From assembly GCF_024345475.1 (NCBI RefSeq), contig NZ_JAGQBE010000026.1, positions 1 to 32,569 of the forward strand: 32,569 bases of DNA. Direction: 5' to 3'. The notes below the pieces were generated by a model. The model searched no databases, was not told the DNA's origin, and saw only the letters and a list, made by a program, of their open reading frames with translations. The DNA comes from Cyanobium sp. T1B-Tous. Lineage in GTDB: Bacteria; Cyanobacteriota; Cyanobacteriia; PCC-6307; Cyanobiaceae. The position numbers were made by a program, and so were the translations under genes. The stretch's first letter is position 1. Each line of letters begins with the position of its first letter. Positions 11,935 to 19,709 of this stretch are shown here, piece after piece.

Positions 11935-12657
11935 CTAGCCCTGGGCTGCGGTGCTGAGCATGGCCCCCACCGTGGCCAACAACACCCGAGCCAACTCGAG
12001 CGAACCGATGGCGATGAAGCCATACCAAACCCGCTGGGCCCAGGCCGGCGGCTGGCCCTGCACCCAGGTGGGGGACCAGCTGGAGGCCCCATCCCCCGCG
12101 GGGGCACGCCGAGCCGTCATCTCGCGCCAGTAGCTGTCGTAGCGCGGGGCCTGCTGGTTGAACGGACGCTCGCCCACCGCTTGGCCCGCCAACACCCGGG
12201 AGCGCTGGTAGGGAACCTGGTCGTCGCCAAAGGCCTGCAGGTATTCGTCGGAATCGAGCAGGGCATCCACAAAACCGGGCAAGCCCTGCTCAGCGATCAC
12301 GATCGACCAGGCGATGCGCTCGGCATCCCCATGCACCGGACGCCCCAACACACGGCCAACCACCTGCTCGACCACCCGATAGTTGCTGTTGCAGCGGTAG
12401 AAGTCGTTGCGGAACTTGTCGGAGAGCAGCAGGCCGCGGATGAACTGACGGGTGCTGATCTGACCGGTGCGCAGCTGGGACTCCAGCACGACCTCCCGAT
12501 CCACCTTGAAGGCGTGAAAAAAGATCTGGCGGTAGGCCTGCTCGATCCGGGCGTTGCAATCGACCGACTGACGGGGGTTCTCCTCGGTGCCGGGCATGAA
12601 GTTGGCCACCCGGGCATTGTTGGTGAGGGGCTTGGTCGCCAGCAGGGGCAGGGCCAT
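11935..12657 (-). CDS. cpcL: Phycobilisome rod linker of the CpcG/CpcL type with hydrophobic C-terminus
   Basis: This 240-residue protein has one Pfam-type phycobilisome linker domain at about 22-150: the core YRQIFFHAFKVDREVVLESQ, then LRTGQISTRQFIRGLLLSD and KFRNDFYRCNSNYRVVE. The start MALPLL is typical of CpcG rod-core linkers. The C-terminal tail is not the usual core-binding extension: after WAQRV (about 205-210) comes a largely hydrophobic stretch, about residues 211-234, interrupted by E221 and R224. CpcL (CpcG2) proteins have such a membrane-anchoring helix and form rod-only phycobilisomes tied to photosystem I. The CpcL call is inference from the tail; CpcG is the alternative. The gene is isolated from any cpc operon within the window. 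Confidence 0.8.
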   Translation of the reverse strand: MALPLLATKPLTNNARVANFMPGTEENPRQSVDCNARIEQAYRQIFFHAFKVDREVVLESQLRTGQISTRQFIRGLLLSDKFRNDFYRCNSNYRVVEQVVGRVLGRPVHGDAERIAWSIVIAEQGLPGFVDALLDSDEYLQAFGDDQVPYQRSRVLAGQAVGERPFNQQAPRYDSYWREMTARRAPAGDGASSWSPTWVQGQPPAWAQRVWYGFIAIGSLELARVLLATVGAMLSTAAQG

Positions 12658-12793
12658 CGGTGAGACGCAGAGGTCGAAAACGGTCTGGAGAACGTATGGG
12701 AAGCCGCTGGCGAGCGCGCAGCCCCTTCATAGGACTTCACAGACAAAAACCCTGACCGCCCCAACTCAGACGCGGAGTCGCCGGAAATAAGCT

Positions 12794-13120
12794 ATGATTG
12801 TAAAGATTTTAAAAGCGAGCCCCGTGATTCATATTTTCAGTTTTCTTTTTGCAGCCCTGTCCTTCGTGCAGGTTCCGCAGTGGGACAACGACTGGACCAA
12901 GTGCTCGGTGACCGTTCCCGATACCGCCTGCCATTGGTACGTGGTGAATCCTGACAACACCTTTGGCAAAGGATTCAGCTGGATCACTGCTCCCCAATTT
13001 GACGTCGACGCCCTGAGGGACATCGGCATCCAACACGAAATCACCGTGGCCCAGGGCTACCAAACCACCGTGGAGCTGATGAATGCAACCACCGAGGTCA
13101 AATACGGCGACAACTACTAA
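12794..13120 (+). CDS. Small exported or membrane-anchored hypothetical protein
   Basis: This is a 108-residue protein starting at an ATG with GGAA about ten bases upstream. Residues 9-26 (PVIHIFSFLFAALSFVQV) form a hydrophobic segment that is either a signal peptide without an obvious cleavage site or a membrane anchor. The rest is rich in Trp, Asp and Thr and has two cysteines (near 37 and 46). I recognise no family. The gene opens with AT-rich codons that differ from the GC-rich neighbours, which may mean later acquisition. A short inverted repeat follows it at 13155-13172. Confidence 0.6.
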   Translation: MIVKILKASPVIHIFSFLFAALSFVQVPQWDNDWTKCSVTVPDTACHWYVVNPDNTFGKGFSWITAPQFDVDALRDIGIQHEITVAQGYQTTVELMNATTEVKYGDNY

Positions 13121-13154
13121 TTAGCAACCACACTCTTGAAGAAAGGGAATGAGC

Positions 13155-13172
13155 TGGTTGCATAGGCAACCA
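13155..13172. repeat. Perfect 7-bp inverted repeat between convergent genes
   Basis: The segment forms TGGTTGC, a four-base ATAG loop, and GCAACCA. It lies 35 bases after the stop of the 12794-13120 gene and just before the stop of the convergent gene at 13179, so it could work as a terminator in either direction. No T-run follows on either strand, so termination is a guess. Confidence 0.4.
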
Positions 13173-13178
13173 ACAGGA

Positions 13179-13382
13179 TCACTTGAAGGCAAACCAATCG
13201 ATCCGGATGCCCTCCCCCTGTTCTCTCTCCTCCACCAATTCGACACCCTTGACCGTTCCATCGCTCGTGTACCAAGGATCCTGACAGAGCGAAGCGAACG
13301 CTCCCCTTGCGTCCTCCAGCGTCTGGAAATGACCGACGTCCACGATTCCCCAGCCGTCGTGGATTTTGAGCGTAAACGTCAT
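13179..13382 (-). CDS. Small hypothetical protein, 67 residues
   Basis: The protein begins with MTFTLKIHDGWGIVDVGHF and continues through LEDARGAFASLCQD. This alternating beta-strand then helix pattern looks like a small folded domain, not random sequence. It is acidic in its second half. No family is recognised. The start ATG and TGA stop are clear, and the gene converges on the 12794-13120 gene. I consider it real because of the plausible secondary structure; no homologue check was possible. Confidence 0.55.
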   Translation of the reverse strand: MTFTLKIHDGWGIVDVGHFQTLEDARGAFASLCQDPWYTSDGTVKGVELVEEREQGEGIRIDWFAFK

Positions 13383-13449
13383 CGTATGCAGTGGCGCTTA
13401 ATCACAGTGCAATCGTGGTGTGGGCAGCCCTTGGGCTGAATGGCGGGGT

Positions 13450-13632
13450 TCACTTGCGGACGGCTTTCCAGACCCACCAGCCAACCAGGGCCAGCAGCAC
13501 CCAAGGCAGCAGGGCCCTGAAAACCAGCAACACCACCAGCACGACCAGAGCCGACACAGCAGTGCGCTGGGTCAGCGCCTTCGCTTCATCCGTCATGTAA
13601 CGCCAGCGGGGAATCAGGGACATCCGGGTCAA
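13450..13632 (-). CDS. Very small membrane protein
   Basis: This is a 60-residue protein with a soluble N-terminus holding EAKALTQRTAV and one long hydrophobic stretch (about residues 27-55, ending LPWVLLALVGWWVWKAVRK), which could be one long helix or a helical hairpin. The ATG at 13632 is the longest option; ATG at 13596 (MTDEAKAL) would give 48 residues and may be the real start. The function is unknown. Confidence 0.5.
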   Translation of the reverse strand: MTRMSLIPRWRYMTDEAKALTQRTAVSALVVLVVLLVFRALLPWVLLALVGWWVWKAVRK

Positions 13633-13785
13633 GGTGGTGGCTCAAGACCCAGGAAAACCACCGCCATCCCGGAGCGCCAGGGTGGAGTGGTCGCATTCAG
13701 CGCAGACCACTGGCAAGCGCTGCCAGCAGCTGACTGGGGGCACTCAAAGGACCCGAACATCGCCAAACCGCCGAGCCAGCTCAAG

Positions 13786-14616
13786 CTACTTTTCCTTGAG
13801 GTAGCCACGAAGCTCGATGAAACGCGGGTGATCGACATAATCACGGCGAACGATCAACGTATCGCCAACCTCAAGGGGTATCTGAACCGGCAGCACAACC
13901 TGAGGAGTCCGAAAGAGATGCATGGAGAAAGACGTTGCGTAACTGACAGCAAGCGCAGAAGGGATCTTCTCTTGCCAATTATCTCTGTAGCGTTGAACAT
14001 TGAGCGGGAGATTCCAAAGACCCAACCCCTGCAAAATTTCCTGAACCTTCGGGAAAGCATGATCAGGAAGCGCCAATGAGGGATAGCGCTTGACATCCTC
14101 CAAAGCAACCGAATCGCCCAGATCAAGCAACGGATGGTCCCGAGCAACCACCAAGTGAACAGGCAGGCGCGTGAGATGGAAACACATCAGGTCGCCATCG
14201 TCATCGCCAGGAACATCGGGGTAACACCCGATCCAGGCATCAATCACCCCTTCACGCAAATGCTTGAGCGGGGTATGGACCTCTAAGAAATCAAAGTTGC
14301 CAACATGCCAGCCGCTGAGAAGGCTGTCGCAAAACAGAGGGCCTGAGTAGTACTGGGCCTCAATTCGCAAAGGAAGCCCATGAAACCAGCGATACCGCTG
14401 GTGAACAGATCTCTCCAAGTTCAGCAACGTCGTATCGCCAACCAACTCCCATTCGCCATTGGGCTTCACAAGCTCAATGCCAAAAACCTCCGAAACCCGA
14501 GACACATTTCGGGACACGGTTGGCTGGGTGAGGCCCAAACGGCCTGCTGCTGCAGATCCGGAACGCAACCAGATCAAATAATCCAGGCAAGCGAGAGAAT
14601 CTATGGATACAACCAC
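13786..14616 (-). CDS. LysR-family transcriptional regulator
   Basis: This 276-residue protein has a winged helix-turn-helix at the N-terminus (about residues 8-50; recognition part LGLTQPTVSRNVSRVSEVFG) and a two-lobed effector-binding domain thereafter. The segment HLVVARDHPLLDLGD is typical of the LysR substrate-binding fold. The start is a GTG with GGAG a few bases upstream. It is slightly shorter than the usual 290-310 because the linker after the HTH is short. Base composition is lower in GC than the surrounding core genes. Two T-N11-A boxes lie 50-90 bases upstream and probably serve autoregulation. No divergent protein-coding target follows, so its regulon is not visible here. Confidence 0.88.
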   Translation of the reverse strand: MVVSIDSLACLDYLIWLRSGSAAAGRLGLTQPTVSRNVSRVSEVFGIELVKPNGEWELVGDTTLLNLERSVHQRYRWFHGLPLRIEAQYYSGPLFCDSLLSGWHVGNFDFLEVHTPLKHLREGVIDAWIGCYPDVPGDDDGDLMCFHLTRLPVHLVVARDHPLLDLGDSVALEDVKRYPSLALPDHAFPKVQEILQGLGLWNLPLNVQRYRDNWQEKIPSALAVSYATSFSMHLFRTPQVVLPVQIPLEVGDTLIVRRDYVDHPRFIELRGYLKEK

Positions 14617-14661
14617 AGGGACTCCGACTGCACGATCAACTTAGCCCCCCACAATTCCACC

Positions 14662-14690
14662 CTTCCCTATGCGATTTTCGCATAGGGAAG
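14662..14690. promoter_or_regulatory. 29-bp perfect inverted repeat, candidate LysR operator (site 1)
   Basis: Thirteen bases, CTTCCCTATGCGA, are followed by TTT and their exact reverse complement. The core at 14670-14682 is T, eleven bases, A, the classical LysR-type box. It lies about 46 bases upstream of the LysR start codon. No T-run follows, so a terminator role is less likely. Confidence 0.65.
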
Positions 14691-14692
14691 CC

Positions 14693-14707
14693 ATACGAAA
14701 ATCGCAT
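14693..14707. promoter_or_regulatory. Second T-N11-A box, candidate LysR operator (site 2)
   Basis: The 15 bases ATACGAAAATCGCAT equal the reverse complement of the core of site 1 with one mismatch. The centre is 24 bases from the centre of site 1, slightly more than two helical turns. Paired sites of this kind are the usual recognition and activation sites of a LysR tetramer. Confidence 0.55.
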
Positions 14708-14838
14708 CAAAAAATGCGGTGGCATCGCGCGATGAACCTGCTGATGGTTCTGCTCCAGCCCGCACCGCGCAGCACCAACGCCCCCACAGCCTCAGGGCGA
14801 GGGGACACTCGGGTGGCCTCCTGGGGACCTTCTCAAAA

Positions 14839-14923
14839 CGGAGAGGGTGGGATTCGAACCCACGGAAGGTTGCCCTTCAAACGATTTCGAGTCGTTCGCT
14901 TTCGACCACTCAGCCACCTCTCC
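14839..14923 (-). tRNA. trnS-CGA: tRNA-Ser (anticodon CGA)
   Basis: On the minus strand the acceptor GGAGAGG (14923-14917) pairs with CCTCTCC near 14840, with discriminator G. The D-arm begins TGGCTGAGTGG, the anticodon loop is CTCGAAA with CGA at 14889-14887, a long variable arm follows as in serine tRNAs, and the T-arm reads GGTTCGAATCC. CCA is not encoded. It reads UCG codons, which are common in this GC-rich genome. Confidence 0.97.
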
Positions 14924-14958
14924 AAGGGCCCACAGGCCCATGGCACTTTAAGGATCGA

Positions 14959-16944
14959 TCAGCCCCGCACCGCCTGCAGGGATCCACTGGGGCCGCTGGC
15001 CGCCCAGGACGACGGCCACCCCGGTGGGCTGGCACCGCTCAGCCACACCCGTTGGGCGCCCAGGCCGCGCAGCTGGGTGCGCTCCCGCGCCGATGGCCGG
15101 AAGCCCAGCCACACCCCATCCAACCGCTGCTGAGCTCGAGGCTGCTGCCCCCCAGCTTGCTGCTGCCAGGCCCAGAGCGCCTGGCGATCGGGCAGCAGCA
15201 GCCAACGCCACGGGCCCAGCTGCAGCTGCATGGCCCGGCTCTCGATCGCCACGGGGGTGGCACTGAGGCCGCGGCTGGCCAGGCGCTGGCCGGGGTGAAG
15301 CGGCAGGCTGCCATCCGCACTGGCCAGCACCAACCCAGCCTGGCCCTGCCAGCAGGCGGGCTGCTCCGGCGCCACTGGATCGAGCAGCAGGGCCCAGTCG
15401 AAGCGCTGCACCCCCAGCCCCTTGGCCAACTGGCCCGCCTGGCTGCAGCTGAAGCCATCGGCGGAGCCGCTCACCAGCGCCGCCCGGCCCTGGTGCCGCG
15501 CCACCAGCAGATCCAGCCGCCCCTGGTGCACCAACAACAGCTGGTCGGCGCCCAGCAGGCTGAGATGGAGGGCCGTCGCCAGGGCCAGCAGCCCCAGGCC
15601 AAGCACCCGCCAGCGCCGGGCCAGGTTCGGCACCGCCAGGCCGAACACAGCCAGGCTGAGCAACAGCACCAACCAGGGCGCTGGGCGCCCCAGTTGCCAC
15701 TGGGCCATGGGCAGGGCCGCAAAGGCCTTCACCACCAGCACCAGCCCACGGCACAGCCAGTCGACGGGCACCGTGGCCAGGGGCAGCAGCGGCGGGAGCA
15801 ACACCGCCAGCACGGCCAGGGCCATCGCCCCCAGGGTGAGGGGCGTCAGCAGGGGAGCCACCACCAGGTTGGCGGGCACCGCATAGAGCGGCACCACGCC
15901 GAAGTGCAGCAGCTGCAGCGGCAGGGTGTACAGCGAGGCCGCCAGGGGCACCGCGGTGGCCGCCGCCAGCCAGCCGGGCAGCCAGCGGCACAGAGCCAGT
16001 TCGAGCGGGCGGGCTGAGATCACCAGGGCAGCGGTGGCCACCACGCTGAGTTGGAAGCCCACATCCAGCAGCCAGTCGGGCCGCGCCAGCAGCAGGGCCA
16101 GCGCACTGGCCAGCAGGATCCCCAAAGGCCGGCTGCGGTGGCCGCTCTCCACCACCGCCAGCGCCAGCGCCCCCATCAACACGGCGCGCAGCACGGAAGG
16201 CTGGGGGCCGGCCAGCAGCACAAACAGGGCCATCGCCGCTGCGGCCAGTCCCAACCGACCCAGGCGCGGCAAGCCCCTGCCGAGGGGCAGCACCACGCCC
16301 AGCAGCACCGACAGGTGAAAGCCCGAGGCCGCCAAGGCATGGGAGAGGCCCGACGCCCGGAAGGCCTCGCGCAGCTCCGCCGGCACCGGCACCACCGCAC
16401 TGCCGAGCACCAGGGCGGCGAGCACCCCGCCGCGGTCGGGGCCGGCCTGCCGCAACAGGGCCTGGGCCATGCGCCGACGCAGGTCCGCCACCGGCGTAGC
16501 CGGCCGTTGCAGCACCTCGAACTCCTGCACCTGCAGCTGGGTGAAGGCCCCCTGGCGGGCCAGTCGCGCGGCGGGGGCCGCCAGCAGCGGATGGGGCGAC
16601 TCCTGGGGCCGGCGCAGGCGACCCCACACCCGCAGCCGCCAGCCCTCCTGAAGCGGCGGACAGGCCGGGAAGCGCAGTTCGGTGCGACCCACGGGCAACT
16701 CCATCAGGGCCCGACAGGGGAACCCGGTGCCGCCGCTGGCCAGCGGATCAGCCAGCAGCCGCCCCCGCAGTTCCACCTCCAGGGGGAGCTGGCTGGCCGC
16801 CTGCAACCGGAACACCGGATCGCCGGCGGCGGGCGCTGCCGGGGTGAAGGCCACCAGCGCCACCCGCAGCAGCAGCAGGGCCAGCACCCCAGCCCAGAGC
16901 CAGGCCAGCCAGCCACGCCGAACCGCACCCCCTTGTTCGGCCAA
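14959..16944 (-). CDS. comEC: ComEC/Rec2-family DNA uptake channel protein
   Basis: This 661-residue membrane protein has an N-terminal pair of helices, an OB-like domain (roughly 50-180, PVFRLQAASQLPLEVELRG onward) and the competence core with the signature ASGLSHALAASGFHLSVLLG and about eight further helices. The C-terminal soluble part (from about 490) corresponds to the metallo-beta-lactamase-like region of ComEC, but I see no HxHxDH metal site in it, so it appears degenerate. ComEC moves single-stranded DNA across the inner membrane during natural transformation. The start ATG at 16944 fits the first helix. It ends 36 bases from the tRNA-Ser 5' end. Confidence 0.9.
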   Translation of the reverse strand: MAEQGGAVRRGWLAWLWAGVLALLLLRVALVAFTPAAPAAGDPVFRLQAASQLPLEVELRGRLLADPLASGGTGFPCRALMELPVGRTELRFPACPPLQEGWRLRVWGRLRRPQESPHPLLAAPAARLARQGAFTQLQVQEFEVLQRPATPVADLRRRMAQALLRQAGPDRGGVLAALVLGSAVVPVPAELREAFRASGLSHALAASGFHLSVLLGVVLPLGRGLPRLGRLGLAAAAMALFVLLAGPQPSVLRAVLMGALALAVVESGHRSRPLGILLASALALLLARPDWLLDVGFQLSVVATAALVISARPLELALCRWLPGWLAAATAVPLAASLYTLPLQLLHFGVVPLYAVPANLVVAPLLTPLTLGAMALAVLAVLLPPLLPLATVPVDWLCRGLVLVVKAFAALPMAQWQLGRPAPWLVLLLSLAVFGLAVPNLARRWRVLGLGLLALATALHLSLLGADQLLLVHQGRLDLLVARHQGRAALVSGSADGFSCSQAGQLAKGLGVQRFDWALLLDPVAPEQPACWQGQAGLVLASADGSLPLHPGQRLASRGLSATPVAIESRAMQLQLGPWRWLLLPDRQALWAWQQQAGGQQPRAQQRLDGVWLGFRPSARERTQLRGLGAQRVWLSGASPPGWPSSWAASGPSGSLQAVRG

Positions 16945-16985
16945 CCACCCACTCCGCGCCGGGACCCCTCAGGGTTCCCACGCCC

Positions 16986-17180
16986 CTAGAGGCGGGGGAT
17001 CTTCAACAACAGGTCGCACAGCTCCCGGCTGGGCATCTGCTGCCCCAGCAAGGGCGCCACCAACCGGGCGACAGGCCGCAGACGGCAGGGCCAGACGGCC
17101 CGCTCACTGAGCCGGCCCAGCTGAAAGCTGCCGCCGGCCAACACCACCACCAGCAGCGTCCTTTGCAGCAGGCGTTTCAC
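16986..17180 (-). CDS. Small hypothetical protein translationally coupled to glyQ
   Basis: The 64-residue product starts at a GTG that overlaps the glyQ stop as GTGA. A hydrophobic segment at about residues 7-21 ([16 protein letters not shown]) is followed by a basic stretch and a C-terminal part with [14 protein letters not shown]. It has no recognised domain. The overlap and the same-strand arrangement with glyQ and comEC favour a real gene in that operon. A role as a small membrane-associated protein is inferred. Confidence 0.6.
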   Translation of the reverse strand: MKRLLQRTLLVVVLAGGSFQLGRLSERAVWPCRLRPVARLVAPLLGQQMPSRELCDLLLKIPRL

Positions 17181-18079
17181 AGAGCCGCTGGGGCTGGGGC
17201 CGCCACCGGCGGCTGGGCCAGCAGCGGAAAGCCCAGGGCCTCGCGCTCGGCCAGCCAGGCCTCAGCCACCTGACGGGCCAGGTGGCGGATGCGGCCGATG
17301 GTGGCGGTGCGCTCAGTGACGGAGATCACGCCGCGGGCCTCCAACAGGTTGAAGGTGTGGCTGCACTTGAGCACGAAATCCAGGGCCGGGGCAGGCAGCT
17401 TGGCCGCCACCAGATCGGCAGCCTCGGCCTCATAGATGGCGAACAGCTGCTTGAGCCGCTCCGGATTGGACGCCTCGAAGTTGTAGGTGCACTGGCCCTT
17501 TTCAAAGGGCAGCCAGATGTCGCCGTAGGAGCGGTTGCCATCCCAGGAGAGATCCCAGATGCTCTCCACGTCCTGCAGATACATCGCCAGCCGCTCGAGG
17601 CCGTAGGTGATCTCAATCGAAACCGGCCGGCAGTCGATGCCGCCGCACTGCTGGAAGTAGGTGAACTGGGTGACTTCCATGCCATCGAGCCACACCTCCC
17701 AGCCCACGCCCCAGGCGCCGAGGGTGGGGGATTCCCAGTTGTCTTCCACGAAGCGGATGTCGTGGTCGCGGGCCCGGATGCCGAGAGCCTCGAGCGAGGC
17801 CAGGTAGGTCTCCTGGATGCCATCAGGGCTGGGCTTGATCAGCACCTGGTATTGGAAATAGTGCTGGGCCCGGTTGGGGTTATCGCCGTAGCGGCCATCG
17901 GTGGGGCGGCGGCAGGGCTCGGGGTAGGCCACCGCCCAGGGCTCGGGGCCAATCGCCCGCAGCACCGTGTGGGGACTCATCGTGCCGGCGCCCTTCTCGG
18001 TGTCGTAGGGCTGCAGGATCAGGCAGCCCTGGTCGGCCCAGAAGCGGTTCAGGGTCGCAATGATGTCCTGGAAATGCAC
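17177..18079 (-). CDS. glyQ: Glycine--tRNA ligase alpha subunit
   Basis: GlyQ is the catalytic alpha chain of the bacterial alpha2-beta2 glycyl-tRNA synthetase; it activates glycine and works with GlyS, which is not in this window. The 300-residue sequence is typical from [19 protein letters not shown] through [52 protein letters not shown] and [13 protein letters not shown]. The C-terminal Ala/Pro tail is an addition. The start ATG is supported by the conserved first residues. Separation of glyQ and glyS is normal in cyanobacteria. Confidence 0.97.
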   Translation of the reverse strand: MHFQDIIATLNRFWADQGCLILQPYDTEKGAGTMSPHTVLRAIGPEPWAVAYPEPCRRPTDGRYGDNPNRAQHYFQYQVLIKPSPDGIQETYLASLEALGIRARDHDIRFVEDNWESPTLGAWGVGWEVWLDGMEVTQFTYFQQCGGIDCRPVSIEITYGLERLAMYLQDVESIWDLSWDGNRSYGDIWLPFEKGQCTYNFEASNPERLKQLFAIYEAEAADLVAAKLPAPALDFVLKCSHTFNLLEARGVISVTERTATIGRIRHLARQVAEAWLAEREALGFPLLAQPPVAAPAPAAL

Positions 18080-18131
18080 GGGGGATGGGCACCTGTCGTG
18101 GCGCCATTGTCGATGGCGACGGGGCCCGGGA

Positions 18132-18896
18132 TCAGGAGGCGTTCAGCATCCGGCCCAGGGACTCGGTGACCGCGGCGCTGGGAACGGTGAGGCTTTCGAA
18201 CTGCTCGGCGGGGATGGCCTTGCTCCACAGCCAACCCTGGCCCTGGTTGACGCCGATGCGGCGCAGGAAGGTGGCCTCCGATTCCGTTTCCACGCCCTCG
18301 GCGCACACATCCACATTGATGGCGTGACAACCGGACACCAGCCACTTGAGGAAACGCTGGCGGAAGGAATCGGCATCGATACCGGAGACGATCGAGCGGT
18401 CCACCTTCACCTTGCTGAAGTTGAGGTTCAGCATGTGGGAAAGGGGCGCATCGCCGGTGCCGAAGTCGTCGACGGCGATCGTGTGCAGGGAGGTGAGCTC
18501 GTTGATGAACGACGACTCGTGCTGACCCGCAACCCCCTTCTCCGTGACTTCGACCACCAAGCGGCGACCCACCTTGCGGCGCATGCTGTCGAGGTCGCCC
18601 ACCGCCTTGGAAATGGGCCGGAAAAACATCTTGCCCGAGCCGATGTAGCGGCAGGAGAGGTTCACCGACAGCCAGACGTTGGCCTGCATCCGATCGAGCG
18701 CCCGCAGGGCGAACACGAAGGAGTCCTGGGTGACGGAGATGTTGAGCGCCGGATCCTCTTCCAGGGCCTGCAGCTCCTCGATGCTGGGGGGGGTGTCGTT
18801 CGGCCGCCACAGCACCTCCCCTCCGCACACGCGGCCGGAGGCCAGATCGATAATGGGCTGGATGTGAAAGTTTTCCAAAACCCTGAGGGGCGTCAA
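18132..18896 (-). CDS. Stand-alone EAL-domain protein (c-di-GMP phosphodiesterase family)
   Basis: The 254 residues are almost wholly one EAL domain. The motif positions are GGEVLWRP (EVL in place of EAL), [45 protein letters not shown] and [11 protein letters not shown]. The metal-binding and catalytic residues, including the Glu of EVL, the Asn, both Asp of DDFGTG, the Lys and the Glu of EGVE, appear kept, so hydrolysis of cyclic di-GMP is plausible. No GGDEF, PAS or membrane part is present. The start is TTG at 18896 and upstream choices are blocked by a stop. It may respond through a partner protein, which is not visible here. Confidence 0.9.
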   Translation of the reverse strand: MTPLRVLENFHIQPIIDLASGRVCGGEVLWRPNDTPPSIEELQALEEDPALNISVTQDSFVFALRALDRMQANVWLSVNLSCRYIGSGKMFFRPISKAVGDLDSMRRKVGRRLVVEVTEKGVAGQHESSFINELTSLHTIAVDDFGTGDAPLSHMLNLNFSKVKVDRSIVSGIDADSFRQRFLKWLVSGCHAINVDVCAEGVETESEATFLRRIGVNQGQGWLWSKAIPAEQFESLTVPSAAVTESLGRMLNAS

Positions 18897-18971
18897 CCCC
18901 TACGTGGTGGAGATATGGAAAGCGTAATCACAATCTGAGCGAACACCACCAGCCAGGATCCAAGCTGTCCA

Positions 18972-19010
18972 CTGGCTTCAGGCGGCTGAATCGGACTGCT
19001 GGCTTCAGGC
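18972..19010. repeat. 12-bp direct repeat at the menG stop
   Basis: CTGGCTTCAGGC occurs at 18972-18983 and again at 18999-19010, a 27-base period. The second copy covers the menG stop codon (minus-strand TGA at 19007-19005). It looks like a small local duplication. Confidence 0.6.
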
Positions 19011-19709
19011 CACCAGCTCCAGCAGTCCCATCAGGCCGCCGGCCAGGGGGCGATGGCGCGCCGCACGGAAGCCGGCCTCGAGGGCCAGGGCCTGCTGCTG
19101 AGCGCCGGTGGGGAAACGCTGCAGGCTCTCCTCCAGGTAGGCGTAGTGCTCGGGGATGCCGAAGCGCTCCGCGGTGGGCACCACCAGACGGCGCAGGTAG
19201 AAGCGCTGGAACGCGGCCACGCCACCACTGGGTCGGTTGAAATCGAGCACCGCCGCCCGTCCGCCATCGCGCAGCACCCGGCGCAGCTCCACCAGGCCCG
19301 CCCCCGGATCGGCCAGGTTGCGCAGGCCGTAGGCGATGGCGGCACCATCCCAACTCCCACGCGCCAAGCCGGTGGCCAAGGCATCGCCCTGTTGCCAGCG
19401 CACGGGCAACCAGGGCTGCAGCGCCGCGCGCCGGGCCGCCACGGCCAGAGGCGCGGCCGCCGCATCCAGGCCGAGCACCGCCCCCCCAGGTCGCACCCGG
19501 GACGCCAGCACCAGGGCCAAATCACCCGTGCCGCAGCAGAGATCCAGCAGCTGTTGCCCCGGCCGGGGTTGCAACCAGGCGACGGCCTGGCGCTTCCAAA
19601 GCCGATGCAGGCCGAAGCTGAGCCAATCGTTGAGCTGGTCGTAGCGCGGGGCGATCTGCTCGAACAGCTCCTGAACCGCCGCCGGATCGCCGGGCCTAAA
19701 GCTGCCCAT
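19005..19709 (-). CDS. menG: UbiE/MenG-type demethylnaphthoquinone methyltransferase
   Basis: This 234-residue SAM-dependent methyltransferase is of the UbiE/COQ5 family. Motif I is LLDLCCGTGDLALVLA, followed by GLDAA, the IAYGLRNLADPGAG segment characteristic of UbiE and VLRDGGRAAVLDFNRP. In cyanobacteria this enzyme methylates 2-phytyl-1,4-naphthoquinone in the last step of phylloquinone synthesis for photosystem I. The start overlaps the upstream membrane protein by 14 bases. It belongs to the minus-strand group hisF, small membrane protein, menG. Confidence 0.92.
   Translation of the reverse strand: MGSFRPGDPAAVQELFEQIAPRYDQLNDWLSFGLHRLWKRQAVAWLQPRPGQQLLDLCCGTGDLALVLASRVRPGGAVLGLDAAAAPLAVAARRAALQPWLPVRWQQGDALATGLARGSWDGAAIAYGLRNLADPGAGLVELRRVLRDGGRAAVLDFNRPSGGVAAFQRFYLRRLVVPTAERFGIPEHYAYLEESLQRFPTGAQQQALALEAGFRAARHRPLAGGLMGLLELVA

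Noticed and set aside
13629-13844. 71-codon minus-strand frame after the LysR gene
   Set aside because: It overlaps the LysR 3' end and lacks any protein-like pattern; the gap 13633-13785 seems empty.
14839-14923. tRNA-Ser as an attachment site of an integrated element
   Set aside because: I saw no integrase and no repeated tRNA 3' end in the window, so an att site cannot be supported.
14719-16017. 432-codon plus-strand frame that crosses the tRNA-Ser and opposes comEC
   Set aside because: It runs through a tRNA and has the Gln/His-rich composition of an antisense frame to a Leu-rich membrane protein.
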